Assembly: GCF_017873095.1 (NCBI RefSeq)
Contig: NZ_JAGGJU010000016.1
Span: 1-64,000, forward strand
DNA from: Heterorhizobium halophytocola
GTDB lineage: Bacteria > Pseudomonadota > Alphaproteobacteria > Rhizobiales > Rhizobiaceae
Direction: 5' to 3'
DNA: 64,000 bases
A program made the position numbers and the translations under genes. How positions within the stretch are numbered: position 1 is the first letter of the stretch; each line of letters opens with the position of its first letter. The notes below the pieces were generated by a model, which made no database searches, was not told where the DNA came from, and saw only the letters and a list, made by a program, of their open reading frames with translations. This document shows, in pieces, positions 41,764-50,928 of this stretch.

Positions 41764-43431
41764 CTACGCCGCGTTCACCAGGGTCGCGACCGGGATGCGG
41801 ATGGTCCAGGTGATGCCTTCGAGCTTGTAGTCGCAGCGCGCGGTGCCCTGCAGGGTCTGGGCGGTGGCCTGGATCAGGGTGGAGCCGAAGCCCTTTTGCG
41901 TCGGTTCGGTCGGCATCGGGCCGCCGCGCTCGGTCCAGGTGATCTCGATCGCCTTGCGGCCGCCCTCGTCGATCTCCTGCCAACGGATGTCGAGATGGCC
42001 TTCCGGCACCGACAGCGCGCCGTATTTCATCGCATTGGTGCCGAGTTCATGCACCAGCATGCCGACTTCCTTGACCGCTTCCCGGGCCAGCAGGAAATCC
42101 TGGCCCTCGACCGTCAGCCGGTTGCCGGGCTCGATGAAGCTTTCCAGCTGCACGGTGACCAGCGAGGCAAAGCTCGGCGCCGTCTCCTGTTCCGACATCA
42201 GCAGTTCGAGCGAGCGGGCAAACGAGCCCATGCGGCCGGTGATGGCGGCGACGAAGGCCTGCTTGTCGTCGCTATGGCGGGCGGTCTGGCGCACCAGTGA
42301 CTGCGCCACGAGAATGACGTTCTTCGTCCGGTGGGCCATTTCGCGCAGCACCACCTGCAGCCGCTCCTCGGCCTGGTTGCGGTCGAAGGAGGCCTCCGAC
42401 AGCGAGCGCGACACCTGGTCGATCTCGTGGATGCCGGTGCTGAGCGGCGACACGATCTCGCCGCGCCCGACGCCGCCGGCGCGCTGCGCAATGCCGCGGA
42501 TCGCCGATTGCAGCTTCCAGCCGACAATCATCGCGCAGAACAGCGACAGCGCGAAAAAGCCGATGCCGGCCAGGATCAGGCTATGCCAGATCGAGCCGAT
42601 CGAGGCGACGGCCGTGTCGGTCGGGCCCCAGACGACGATCCGCCAGTCGGTCATGCCGACGCGCGAATAGCCCATGGTCTCGGACGGCTCCGACATCGTC
42701 TCGGGGCCGTATTGCATCTGCTTGGCCCGCTCCAGCCGGTCGGCCGGGAAGGTGTCGCCGACCGCGGCATCGGTGTTGGAGGCGACGACAGCATTGGCCG
42801 CATCGAGCAGCGCATAATGCCAGCCGGGCGGCAGCTGCGGGTCGCCGATCAGCCGTTCGACATCCGAGACGTTCTGGGTGAGGATCAGGTTGACCTCGCC
42901 CGGCTTGACGCCCGGCTGTTCCACCGTCTTCATCACATTATAGACGACCTGTCCGCTGGTGCGGCCGAAAAACACGTCGGAGATCACCGGGCGGCCGGTC
43001 CTGATCGTCTCGTTCAGCGCCTCCATGTTGGAGGTCTTGCCGAGCGGCCGGCCGAAGGCGACACGGGTGTTGAGCAGCTGCTGGCCTTCGCGGTTGACGA
43101 TCAGCATGTACCAGCCGCTGCGGGCAAGGGCGGCATTGGCGCGCGCATGGAAACTGGCGAAATCGCCGCTGGCCAGCTCCGGCGAGGTTTCCAGCACCAG
43201 CAGCGTGGTGATCATGTCATGCAACTGCCGGTCGACGATGCGGGCAAAGGTGTCGGCCTGCTGCGTGGCGCGCTGGTGCAGCGTGCCGATTTCGGTCTCG
43301 CGCAGCTCGCCGACGATCAGCACCGAGAACAGGGCAAGGGGAAGAGTGGTGATCAGGGCAAGCCCGATCATGAACGCCCGCACGCCCACCGATCCGCCAC
43401 GCCACCAACCGAAAAATGGAATAAAACGCAC
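41764..43431 (-). CDS. Membrane HWE histidine kinase with periplasmic Cache-type sensor
   Basis: 555-residue sensor kinase. TM1 is about 18-42 (AFMIGLALITTLPLALFSVL), then a periplasmic dCache-like domain to about 280, TM2 about 281-305, a HAMP-like segment, and the HWE core with MAHRTKNVILVAQSLV, LVHELGTNAMKYGALS and WTERGGPMP. Starts at GTG. No response regulator adjoins. The third kinase of the HWE/HisKA_2 class in this window. Ligand unknown; dCache domains usually bind small metabolites. Confidence 0.92.
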   Translation of the reverse strand: MRFIPFFGWWRGGSVGVRAFMIGLALITTLPLALFSVLIVGELRETEIGTLHQRATQQADTFARIVDRQLHDMITTLLVLETSPELASGDFASFHARANAALARSGWYMLIVNREGQQLLNTRVAFGRPLGKTSNMEALNETIRTGRPVISDVFFGRTSGQVVYNVMKTVEQPGVKPGEVNLILTQNVSDVERLIGDPQLPPGWHYALLDAANAVVASNTDAAVGDTFPADRLERAKQMQYGPETMSEPSETMGYSRVGMTDWRIVVWGPTDTAVASIGSIWHSLILAGIGFFALSLFCAMIVGWKLQSAIRGIAQRAGGVGRGEIVSPLSTGIHEIDQVSRSLSEASFDRNQAEERLQVVLREMAHRTKNVILVAQSLVRQTARHSDDKQAFVAAITGRMGSFARSLELLMSEQETAPSFASLVTVQLESFIEPGNRLTVEGQDFLLAREAVKEVGMLVHELGTNAMKYGALSVPEGHLDIRWQEIDEGGRKAIEITWTERGGPMPTEPTQKGFGSTLIQATAQTLQGTARCDYKLEGITWTIRIPVATLVNAA

Positions 43432-43813
43432 GCCTCTGGTCCATGCTGATTTGCCGCCGATAGACCCTTATATATCTGGAACGGCTTCGGGAATGTAGTG
43501 GCAATTCGGTCGCGCCCGGCCGGGAAATGACTAACAGGTCCCCGCATTGCGCGGCGCGTCCGCCGCCCCTTGGGCGCGCTTTGCCCCCTCATGCGGGCGG
43601 ACCGGCAAGATGGCCTTGTCCGGCAAGGCGGGCCGGTCCGGGCGTTGCGGCCGGCGGCCCGTCGCCACGCCGGGCTGCTGGTGTCGGAAGGCAACACCTG
43701 GCGATCCATTGCCGGTATGGCCGGCCCGACGGTGCCGACGGACCTACCATTTGCCGCCCATGGCCATTACGGTCCGCTCCCGAACGAGACCAATCCCGAT
43801 AGCGGAAGGAACG
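43432..43813. other. Divergent intergenic region, no gene seen
   Basis: About 380 bases between the leftward kinase and the rightward membrane-protein gene. GC-rich, apart from TTATATATCTGG at 43469-43480, which may belong to the kinase promoter. Confidence 0.35.
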
Positions 43814-44401
43814 ATGGCAAAGGTGGCGAAATCTGCAAGACCATCGGCAGCGCCAAACCCGGCTGCGGCCAAGAGCGCGGCGGCGAAACCGGCAACCCGA
43901 CCGAAGGCCAAGCGGACCGCGGCGGCCAAGGCTGCTGCCGGCCCGTCCGGCGCGCCGGCGCCCGCCTCCTCGGCCTTCGGCCGGCTGAAGGCCCGCCTGT
44001 GGAAGGCGCGCAGCCCCGAGCAGAAGCGCCGCGACGTGCGGCAGGCGCTGCTCGACTGCGCCATTTTCGGGCTGCAGACAGTGCTCGGCGTGGGGATCGC
44101 GATCGGGGCCAAGCTGATGGCCGGCGAAGGCCAGGGGCTCGTCACCGCCTGGTCGTCGGCCGATATCGGCACCTGGCTGCATCTGGCGACATGGCTCGGG
44201 GCCGGCTCGTGGTGGTCGGTGCTGTCGCTTGTCGGCGCCGGCATCACAGCCCTCGGCCTGCTCTGCGTCATCCCGGCCCTGCTGCGGCTGCTGATCGTGG
44301 CCACCGCCGGCTTCGAGGCGGCCTTTGTCGCCGTGGTGCTGATCGCCCTCGCCGCCGGCACCTTTTTCTACTACCGCTTCGAAAACCCCTTCGGCCTTTG
44401 A
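43814..44401 (+). CDS. Hypothetical membrane protein with histone-like N-terminus
   Basis: 195 residues. The first 55 are Ala/Lys/Pro-rich and strongly basic (SAAAKPATRPKAKRTAAAKA), like H1-type tails. A charged segment and three or four hydrophobic helices follow (around 85-105, 120-138, 140-165, 168-188), ending YYRFENPFGL. GGAAGGA stands 4 nt before the ATG. It converges on the YihY gene. No family recognised; a basic tail on a membrane anchor could touch DNA or phospholipid, which is speculation. Confidence 0.7.
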   Translation: MAKVAKSARPSAAPNPAAAKSAAAKPATRPKAKRTAAAKAAAGPSGAPAPASSAFGRLKARLWKARSPEQKRRDVRQALLDCAIFGLQTVLGVGIAIGAKLMAGEGQGLVTAWSSADIGTWLHLATWLGAGSWWSVLSLVGAGITALGLLCVIPALLRLLIVATAGFEAAFVAVVLIALAAGTFFYYRFENPFGL

Positions 44402-44441
44402 GCGGCGGCGCCGTTGGAGGCAGCCGCCCTGCCCGGCCAGC

Positions 44442-45398
44442 TTACATGATTGCCTCGCCGACCGTGTCGGCGACATAGGCGCCGCGCTGGCCCATCGGCA
44501 GCGGTGCACCCGTGGTCGTGTCGATTTCGGTCTGGTGCTCGAGCTCGGCATTGATCTCGGCACCGACCAGCAGCACGATCACCGACAGCCAGACCCAGAC
44601 CATGAAACCGATCAGCGCGCCGAGCGTGCCATAGGTTGCCTGGTAATTGGCGAAATGGTCGAGATAGAGCGAGTAGCCGGCCGAGACCGCGCACCAGCCG
44701 AGACCGGTAAAGACGCTGCCCCAGGAGAGCCATTTGAACTGCGCCGGCTCGCGGCTCGGGCCGAAGCGGTAGAGCATGGCCGAGCCGAGAATGGCAAGGA
44801 TCGCCAGCAATGGCCAGCGGCCGATCAGGGTCAGGGTGGCGGTCAGGCTGCCAAGCCAGATCGTGCGCAGGATGATCGGCACGGCGGCAATCGCAAAGAT
44901 CACCACGATCGCGGCGAGGATCGTGCCGAGGGTGAACAGCATGGCCATGCCGTTGAGCCTGAGGATGCCGCGCTGTTCTTTCTCGCCATAGACCGCATTC
45001 AGCGCCGAGAAGATCGACAGGATGCCGTTATGCGCCGACCAAAGCGCGAAGATCAGGCTCGCAGCCACCCCGAAGCTCAGCGTCGAGGCCTTCTGGCTTG
45101 CCAGCGCCTGCAGCTGGTCGATGAAGATGCCGACGGTATCGGCCGGCAGGAAGGAGGTCACCGCACGGGCATGCTCGACGATCGAGGTCGGATCGGCAAG
45201 CAGGCCATAGACGGAGACGAACATGGACAGCGCCGGAAAGATCGCCAGCAGCGCATAATAGGTGACACCCGCGGCAATCAGCGTGATGCGGTCGTCTGAA
45301 ATCTCGTTCCACACCCGCCACGCGACATCGATCAGGCCATGCGCCGGGATCTCCCCCGGCCGTTCGGCATCGCGCCCGCGCGCAAATTCCAGCTTCAT
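44442..45398 (-). CDS. YihY/virulence factor BrkB family membrane protein
   Basis: 318-residue inner-membrane protein of the YihY (formerly 'RNase BN') family. Marks: DDRITLIAAGVTYYALLAIF, LPADTVGIFIDQ, LWSAHNGILSIFSALNAVYG, and six hydrophobic helices with the final GALIGFMVWVWLSVIVLLVG and AEINAELEH. The start is set at the ATG with GGAGG 7 nt upstream. The family's transport role is unproven. Stands alone. Confidence 0.93.
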   Translation of the reverse strand: MKLEFARGRDAERPGEIPAHGLIDVAWRVWNEISDDRITLIAAGVTYYALLAIFPALSMFVSVYGLLADPTSIVEHARAVTSFLPADTVGIFIDQLQALASQKASTLSFGVAASLIFALWSAHNGILSIFSALNAVYGEKEQRGILRLNGMAMLFTLGTILAAIVVIFAIAAVPIILRTIWLGSLTATLTLIGRWPLLAILAILGSAMLYRFGPSREPAQFKWLSWGSVFTGLGWCAVSAGYSLYLDHFANYQATYGTLGALIGFMVWVWLSVIVLLVGAEINAELEHQTEIDTTTGAPLPMGQRGAYVADTVGEAIM

Positions 45399-45652
45399 CC
45401 ATTCCCTCCGGGACATTTTTATCGCTCGGAACGTAAACCGCAGGCCGTGGCAGAGGTTCCCATAAAGGCAAGATTGTGGCGGGCGGCCTGGCCGGCGCCT
45501 GGCCGGGGCGCCGGCAAACGGGTCGCGGAGCGAACCTTTTTGCCGCAGAGGCGCACTCAGTCTTACGGGGAACAGCGACCGCGCCCGGCCGGTCCTGTCC
45601 CGCAGCCAGGGCCTGCTCAAACGAGCGCCCGCCAGCAAAGGGAAGACTGCGA

Positions 45653-46360
45653 ATGACCAAAAAAATCGACGGCGTCACATATCCCGACGGGGTCATCACG
45701 ATGCTGCAGAGCAAGACCATAGGCCCGGCGTTCCGCGACTATCTGGATTCCGTCCAGGCGACAGAGAGCTACAAGTTCCTGCAGAACGAGAACGCTTCGA
45801 TTCCCAACATGCTCTACACCATGTATCTGCATGAGACGGCCCCCTACCATATCAACATCTCCAGCGCCTTGCGCAATAAGGCCAAGGGGCTTGCGGACAA
45901 AAGCGACTGGGAGAACAAGGATTGGCCGGGCATCTACAAAGCCGCCATGGTCGCCATCGAGAGCATGATCAAGCAGGATCATATCGACAAGTTCTTCCGT
46001 TCCGAACACTTCCACAAGCGGCACGCGGTGCTGAAGCGCGGCATGGCCGCCAGGCTCCACGCCATGCTGAAGGACAGGACGACGAAGCAGGCGGCGACAG
46101 TAAATGTGCGGGTCGACAAGAAGCGGCTGATCCTGTGCGGCTACCGGTTCGGCCAGGACCGGAGCCAAGACAGCAAGGCCATCGAGATGACCAAACGCCT
46201 GATCGACAGTCATCTGGCCGGCGACGGTGACGCCGCCAAACGGCACCTCGACTTCATCCTTGATATCCAGCCGGACGACAGCCTGATCCCCGAGAGGCTG
46301 CCGGAGCTGATCAAGCAGTTCCAGCGTTTCGGCGTGTTGCCGAAAGCCGCTGCGACCTGA
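45653..46360 (+). CDS. RGS-like domain protein, paralogue 2
   Basis: 235-residue soluble protein and the clearest RGS look-alike here. After the GVTYPD signature (residues 7-12), residues 15-123 read TMLQSKTIGPAFRDYL, then IPNMLYTMYLHETAPYHINI (Asn68 where eukaryotic RGS proteins have the conserved 'x-(V/I)-N-(L/I)-(D/S)' contact), then IYKAAMVAIESMIKQDHIDK and FFRSEHFHKRH. The last part corresponds to the RGS core ending 'A-x-x-x-(V/I)-x-x-(L/M)-(M/L)-x-x-D-x-x-x-x-F-(L/F)-x-S-x-x-(Y/F)'. The C-terminal half is Lys/Arg-rich and unassigned. Composition is less GC-rich than neighbours. Function and partner unknown. Confidence 0.8.
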   Translation: MTKKIDGVTYPDGVITMLQSKTIGPAFRDYLDSVQATESYKFLQNENASIPNMLYTMYLHETAPYHINISSALRNKAKGLADKSDWENKDWPGIYKAAMVAIESMIKQDHIDKFFRSEHFHKRHAVLKRGMAARLHAMLKDRTTKQAATVNVRVDKKRLILCGYRFGQDRSQDSKAIEMTKRLIDSHLAGDGDAAKRHLDFILDIQPDDSLIPERLPELIKQFQRFGVLPKAAAT

Positions 46361-46573
46361 CGCCCGGCCATTGGCACGGGCCGTGCCAGCGACGACGCGA
46401 TGCGGGGATCGGGCCTTTCGACCTGCGTGCCGCGGCGGCCGGCGATCGAAGGACGTGGCCGCCGGAACCCTTCCGGCTGTCGCGCCTTCTCCTCCCATTG
46501 ACCGGGACGGCCGTTGCGCGTTCAGTGCGCGGCGACCCAGTCGATCGACCCGCAGCCGAGGAGCGCCCGAAAC

Positions 46574-47503
46574 ATGCCGACCATCCTGACCGACGAAGAT
46601 CTCGACAATGATACCGCCATGGGGGTCGCACTCGAGGCGATAGATGCCTCGCTGCGGGTCAAGGCGGAGGGGCTGCTGATCGCGCCGCCGCGCCATGTCG
46701 TGCCATTTGCCCCGTCGGGCAGCCTGTTTCTCACCATCGGCGGCACCGGCGGCGACAACGGGCTTGCGGGCTTTCGCGCCTATACCAGTTTCGACCAGGC
46801 CAAGCACGACCAGGTGGTCGCCGTCTGGCATACCGAAACCGGCGCGCTGCAGGGACTGGTGCTCGGTCGCCGGCTCGGCGAATTGCGCACCGGCGCGATC
46901 GGCGGCATCGCGATCAAGCTTCTCGCGCGCGAGGATGCCACGACCATCGGCGTGATCGGCGGCGGGCGGCAGGCCTTCATGCAGATCGCCGCCGCCAAGC
47001 ATCTGCGGCCGATCAGCGCCGTCAAGGTCTATAGCCGTTCGGCGGAAAACCGCGAAAGCTTTGCCGAACAGGTGACCGCACAGTTCGAATTGCCGGCCGA
47101 ACCGGCCGAAAGCGCCGAAGAGGCCGTGGCCGATGCCGATATCGTCATCTGCGGCACGACGGCGACAAGCCCGGTGCTGGAGGCCGCCTGGTTGAAGCCC
47201 GGCACCCATGTGACCAGCGTCGGGCCGAAAATGGCGGGCGCCAGCGAGATCGGCACCGACCTTGCCGGCCGGGCCCGGATCATCGCAACCGACAGCGTGG
47301 CGCAGTGCCATGCCTATGACAAACCCTTCTTTCTCGACGGCACGCCCGATGCCGACAGGCTGATGGAGCTCGACCGGATCCTGGTCGGCGAGAGCCCGCG
47401 CCGCGAGAGCGAGGAGGACATCACCCTGTTCTGCTCGACCGGGCTTGCCGGTACCGAGGTCTATGTCGCAGCCCGGCTGCTGGCAGCCTTAAGCGGCGGC
47501 TGA
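46574..47503 (+). CDS. Ornithine cyclodeaminase / mu-crystallin family protein
   Basis: 309-residue NAD(P)-binding enzyme: RHVVPFAPSGSLFLTIGG, FRAYTSFDQ, GALQGLVLGRRLGELRTGAI and the Rossmann motif IGVIGGGRQAFMQIAAAK, then ADIVICGTTATSPVLE and TSVGPKMAGASEI. The family includes ornithine cyclodeaminase, ketimine reductases and alanine dehydrogenases; the exact reaction is open. GAGGAG lies about 12 nt before the ATG. It lies between two RGS-like paralogues and close to argP/argO, perhaps by chance. Confidence 0.9.
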   Translation: MPTILTDEDLDNDTAMGVALEAIDASLRVKAEGLLIAPPRHVVPFAPSGSLFLTIGGTGGDNGLAGFRAYTSFDQAKHDQVVAVWHTETGALQGLVLGRRLGELRTGAIGGIAIKLLAREDATTIGVIGGGRQAFMQIAAAKHLRPISAVKVYSRSAENRESFAEQVTAQFELPAEPAESAEEAVADADIVICGTTATSPVLEAAWLKPGTHVTSVGPKMAGASEIGTDLAGRARIIATDSVAQCHAYDKPFFLDGTPDADRLMELDRILVGESPRRESEEDITLFCSTGLAGTEVYVAARLLAALSGG

Positions 47504-47598
47504 GCCGGACCGTGCCGGTCGGCAAGCCGGCCTGCGAGGCAACATTCAGGCCCGCGATCGGGGCGGCAAGCCGGGGCCGGCCCGATCGCGGCGATACG

Positions 47599-48213
47599 CT
47601 ACCGGTAGTTCGGGTTCTGCTGCATCAGCTTCCTGGCGATCGCCGGACCCTTTTTCTTCATCGCCTCGATCTCGGTCAGCTTGTCGATCAGCTTGCCGGC
47701 AGAGGCATGCTCGCCCATCCGCATATGGAACTCGATGTCCTTGAGGCCCTTGGCGTCGGAGATGCCGAGGCGGGTGGCCATCGCCATGTTCGGCTGCACG
47801 TCGGCGTAGACAATCTTGCGATGCAGGGTCTTGAAGGCCGGAAATTCGTAGATGTCGGCCATCACCTCGGCCTCGACACTCTCCTCGAGAAGGGTCTGCG
47901 CGTCCTCGACGAGCTTGAGAATGGCCTTGCCATCCATCGCGAGATGACCGCGCTTGTGGAGCTTGCCCTTGATCGCGGTCTGCGCCTGCGACGGCAGCGA
48001 AATCGCGCATTTGCCCAGATGCAGGCCGGTCAATTCAAACGCGGCGTGGCTCGAGGTCGCCTTGGCGGTCTTCGCCGCGGTGAGAAACTTCTTGTCCCTG
48101 GCGGTGAGCGTCGCACCGCAAAGCTGGTGGAAGAGCTTGACGAGCGCGGCGTTGCCCGAGCTTTTGAGGGCTGCCGCCGTGTCCGGGTATGTCACTCCAT
48201 TGATCGTGGGCAT
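47599..48213 (-). CDS. RGS-like domain protein, paralogue 3
   Basis: 204-residue soluble protein opening with the same GVTYPD block as paralogue 2 (residues 6-11). The RGS-like stretch is longer and more divergent: AALVKLFHQLCGATLTARDK, a middle helix LTGLHLGKCAISLPSQAQTA, and the diagnostic ending KAILKLVEDAQTLLEESVEA followed by DIYEFPAFKTLH. The C-terminal quarter repeats helical KLIDKLTEIEAMKKK. The start ATG has AAAGGTG 5-6 nt upstream. Converges with the cyclodeaminase homologue. Confidence 0.75.
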   Translation of the reverse strand: MPTINGVTYPDTAAALKSSGNAALVKLFHQLCGATLTARDKKFLTAAKTAKATSSHAAFELTGLHLGKCAISLPSQAQTAIKGKLHKRGHLAMDGKAILKLVEDAQTLLEESVEAEVMADIYEFPAFKTLHRKIVYADVQPNMAMATRLGISDAKGLKDIEFHMRMGEHASAGKLIDKLTEIEAMKKKGPAIARKLMQQNPNYR

Positions 48214-48346
48214 GTGGCACCTTTCCATTGTTCACCTTGTCCGACACAAGGCTTGCCGGACCTGGACTGGGTGCCGCGGGCCCGGCAAAAGGTTCATCTG
48301 CGGCCGCAACCTGCACGCACGAACGTGCCGGCCGGATGCCGGGGCG

Positions 48347-49276
48347 CTAGCCTTGCCGGCCGCCCTGGCCGCGGTCTTCGGTCTCCAGCCCCTCGGCTGC
48401 CGCCGCGCGCACCGCCTCCGTCAGGCCGGCGAGCGGAGCGGAGGCGAGCCGGCTGATCTGCCAGTAGAGCGGCACATCGATCACCTTGCCCGGTATCAGC
48501 TCGACAAGGCGGCCGTCGGCCAGATGGCCGGCCACCAGCGCGGCCGGATTCATCCCCCAGCCCAGTCCGCGAAGGGCGGCTTCGACGAAGCCTTGTGTCG
48601 AGGGCAGCCAGTGGGTCGGGATGGCAGGTTCGCCGCCCGTCGCCGCGGCAAGCCACATCTGCTGCAGCCGGTCCTTGCGGTCGAAGGTGAGCGCGGGAGC
48701 AAGGCCCAGACTGTGCGCATCGACGCCGCCGGCAAAATGCCGGGCCATGAAATCCGGGCTCGCCGTCGCGTGATAGCGCAGCCTGCCGAGATAGATCCGG
48801 CGGCAGCCCTGGATCGGCTGTTCCAGACTGGTGACGGCGGCGGCCACCTGCCCCCGCCGCAGACGCTCGGCCGTGTGCTCCTGGTCGTCGACCGCCAGAT
48901 CGAACAGGCAATCGGCGGTCTTCGAAAACCGCTGCAGGGCCTCGAGAAACCAGGTGCCGAGGCTGTCGGCATTGACCGCGATCGACAGCGTCACCCGCTC
49001 CGGTCCATCCGCTGCCGGCGACAGGGCCGGCCAGGCATCGAACAGCTGGCCCTCCATCAGCTCGACCTGCTCCACATGGCGGCAGAGCCAGTCGCCGGTC
49101 TCGGTCGCCGTGCAGGGACTGCCGCGCACGACAAGGACCGCGCCCATGCGCTCCTCCAGCTGCTTCACCCGCTGCGAGACGGCCGACGGCGTGACATGGA
49201 TCAGGCGCGCGGCCTTGTCGAAACTGCCGGTACGGATCACCGCCGCCACGGCCTTCAGCGCCTGATAGTCGAGCAT
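48347..49276 (-). CDS. argP: ArgP/LysG-type LysR regulator
   Basis: 309-residue LysR-family activator of the ArgP (IciA/LysG) group: MLDYQALKAVAAVIRTGSFD, AARLIHVTPSAVSQRVKQLE and ERMGAVLVVRG at the start, and IAVNADSLGTWFLEAL, which is characteristic of the amino-acid-sensing subgroup. GGAAGG lies 8 nt before the ATG. ArgP activates the arginine/lysine exporter gene argO when basic amino acids accumulate. The exporter here is 850 bp away beyond cheW rather than directly adjacent. Confidence 0.92.
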   Translation of the reverse strand: MLDYQALKAVAAVIRTGSFDKAARLIHVTPSAVSQRVKQLEERMGAVLVVRGSPCTATETGDWLCRHVEQVELMEGQLFDAWPALSPAADGPERVTLSIAVNADSLGTWFLEALQRFSKTADCLFDLAVDDQEHTAERLRRGQVAAAVTSLEQPIQGCRRIYLGRLRYHATASPDFMARHFAGGVDAHSLGLAPALTFDRKDRLQQMWLAAATGGEPAIPTHWLPSTQGFVEAALRGLGWGMNPAALVAGHLADGRLVELIPGKVIDVPLYWQISRLASAPLAGLTEAVRAAAAEGLETEDRGQGGRQG

Positions 49277-49459
49277 CGCCTTAGCCTTCCTAATTTTTAT
49301 CGCGAGACTTCAGATACCCTAACGGGTCGTACCGGTCCAGAGCGCGGCGCCGGTGGCGCCGGCGGGTGGCACCGCTATGAGCGCTCCGAAAAGCCAGCCT
49401 GGCGCCAGCTATCGAGACTAGAAGCAGAGTGCGCTAATCAAGCTGGCAAGGATCGTCGC

Positions 49460-49951
49460 GTGAACATGAACGTAACTCAAACAGAGTCGCTGGAAATCAT
49501 CGCTTTCCGGCTCAATGACCAATCCTTCTGCGTCAAGACCCGCTCCATCCGCGAGATCCGCGGCTGGGCGCCGGTGACCCCGGTGCCGCATTCGCCGCGC
49601 GAGGTTCTGGGCGTGATCAATCTGCGGGGCACGGTGATCCCGATCATCGACCTTTCGGTCAAGCTCGGCATGCCGAGCACGGAAGCCTCCGAACGCAGCG
49701 CCATCATCGTCACCGATGTCAACGACATGACGCTCGGCCTGCTGGTCGAAGGTGTCTCCGACATCCTGACCGTGCCGGCCGAAAGCCTGCAGCCGGTGCC
49801 GCAAAGCGCCGGCCAGTCGGCGAAATACGCCGAGGGCATCCTGGCCCACCAGGGCACGATGATCTGCTTCCTGAAGCTGGAAGAGCTGTTCGCCGCCGGC
49901 AATGCAACGGCCGGCGAAGACGGCGGCGGCGAGACCTGGCAGGAATTCTGA
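49460..49951 (+). CDS. cheW: CheW chemotaxis adaptor
   Basis: 163-residue CheW coupling CheA to chemoreceptors: IIAFRLNDQSFCVKTRSIRE, the PHSPREVLGVINLRGTVIPI core motif, DLSVKLGMPS and FLKLEELF at the end. The GTG at 49460 has AAGGA with 7-nt spacing; the ATG two codons later is the alternative. It stands apart from any che operon, inserted between argP and its likely target argO, so it may serve a separate receptor set or be an accessory copy. Confidence 0.93.
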   Translation: MNMNVTQTESLEIIAFRLNDQSFCVKTRSIREIRGWAPVTPVPHSPREVLGVINLRGTVIPIIDLSVKLGMPSTEASERSAIIVTDVNDMTLGLLVEGVSDILTVPAESLQPVPQSAGQSAKYAEGILAHQGTMICFLKLEELFAAGNATAGEDGGGETWQEF

Positions 49952-50124
49952 TCAGGCAGGCCTGCGGCCATAACGGGCAGAACGCTTGCGATCGTCACCG
50001 CCGTGACGGTCGCTCTTGGCATTGGCGACATCAGTTTTGCTAATCCGATCGCAGATCATTTAACTGGCCTAAGTTCAAACAGCCGCCTACAGCCTCCCGA
50101 CACCACTCGTTTCGGGGACGGACC

Positions 50125-50733
50125 ATGGCGTTTTCTGCCGCATTGACCGGATTTTCCATGGGGCTGAGCCTGATCGTTGCGATCGGCGCCCAGAACGCCT
50201 TCGTTCTGCGCCAGGGGCTGCGCCGCGAGCATGTGCTGCCGGTGGTGCTGACCTGCGCCCTGTCGGATGCCCTGCTGATTGCCCTCGGCGTCACGGGGCT
50301 GGCCGCGGTCAAGGCGGCCCTTCCCTTGCTGGAACCGGTGATGCGCTATGGCGGTGCGGCCTTCCTGCTCTGGTATGCGGTAAAGAACCTGATCTCGGCG
50401 GTGAAGGGCGGAGCGGCCCTCGACGTGCATGGCCAGCCGCCGGCCGCGCTGAAGACGGTGCTGGCGACGACGCTGGCGCTCACCTTTCTCAACCCGCATG
50501 TCTATCTCGACACGGTCGTCTTTCTGGGCTCGATCTCGACCCAGTTTCCCGGCGAACGGCTGGCCTTTGCGCTCGGCGCGATCACCGCGTCCTTCGCCTT
50601 CTTCTTCAGCCTCGGCTTTGGCGCGCGCCGGCTGACGCCGCTGTTTGCCCGGCCGCTGGCCTGGCGGGTGCTCGACGGCACGATCGCCGCGCTGATGACG
50701 CTGATCGCCTTCACGCTGGTCAAGGGCGGCTGA
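50125..50733 (+). CDS. argO: LysE/ArgO-family basic amino acid exporter
   Basis: 202-residue membrane exporter with six hydrophobic helices: GFSMGLSLIVAIGAQNAFVL with the conserved GPQN/GAQN motif, VVLTCALSDALLIALGVTG, TLALTFLNPHVYLDTVVFLG (NPxVYLDTV signature) and the closing GTIAALMTLIAFTLV. It would pump excess arginine or lysine out. The 170-bp upstream region contains the AT-rich GCTAATCCGATCGCAGATCA stretch, a candidate ArgP site. ArgP is encoded on the far side of cheW. Confidence 0.92.
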   Translation: MAFSAALTGFSMGLSLIVAIGAQNAFVLRQGLRREHVLPVVLTCALSDALLIALGVTGLAAVKAALPLLEPVMRYGGAAFLLWYAVKNLISAVKGGAALDVHGQPPAALKTVLATTLALTFLNPHVYLDTVVFLGSISTQFPGERLAFALGAITASFAFFFSLGFGARRLTPLFARPLAWRVLDGTIAALMTLIAFTLVKGG

Positions 50734-50928
50734 GGCCGCATCCCTCGTCCTGCAACTTGCAGCAGACCTGCCAAAAGTCACCCCTGACAAACCGGCATCG
50801 GCCGATGCCCGGCAGCGTTGCATTTTCAGAGTCTCTAATTTAGAGTCTGATTCGTCGGCACCGGTCCGCAACTTCGCAAATTGATGTTCATTCACAATCA
50901 CTTGGCATGAAGCCGAGAAGGAGGAGCG

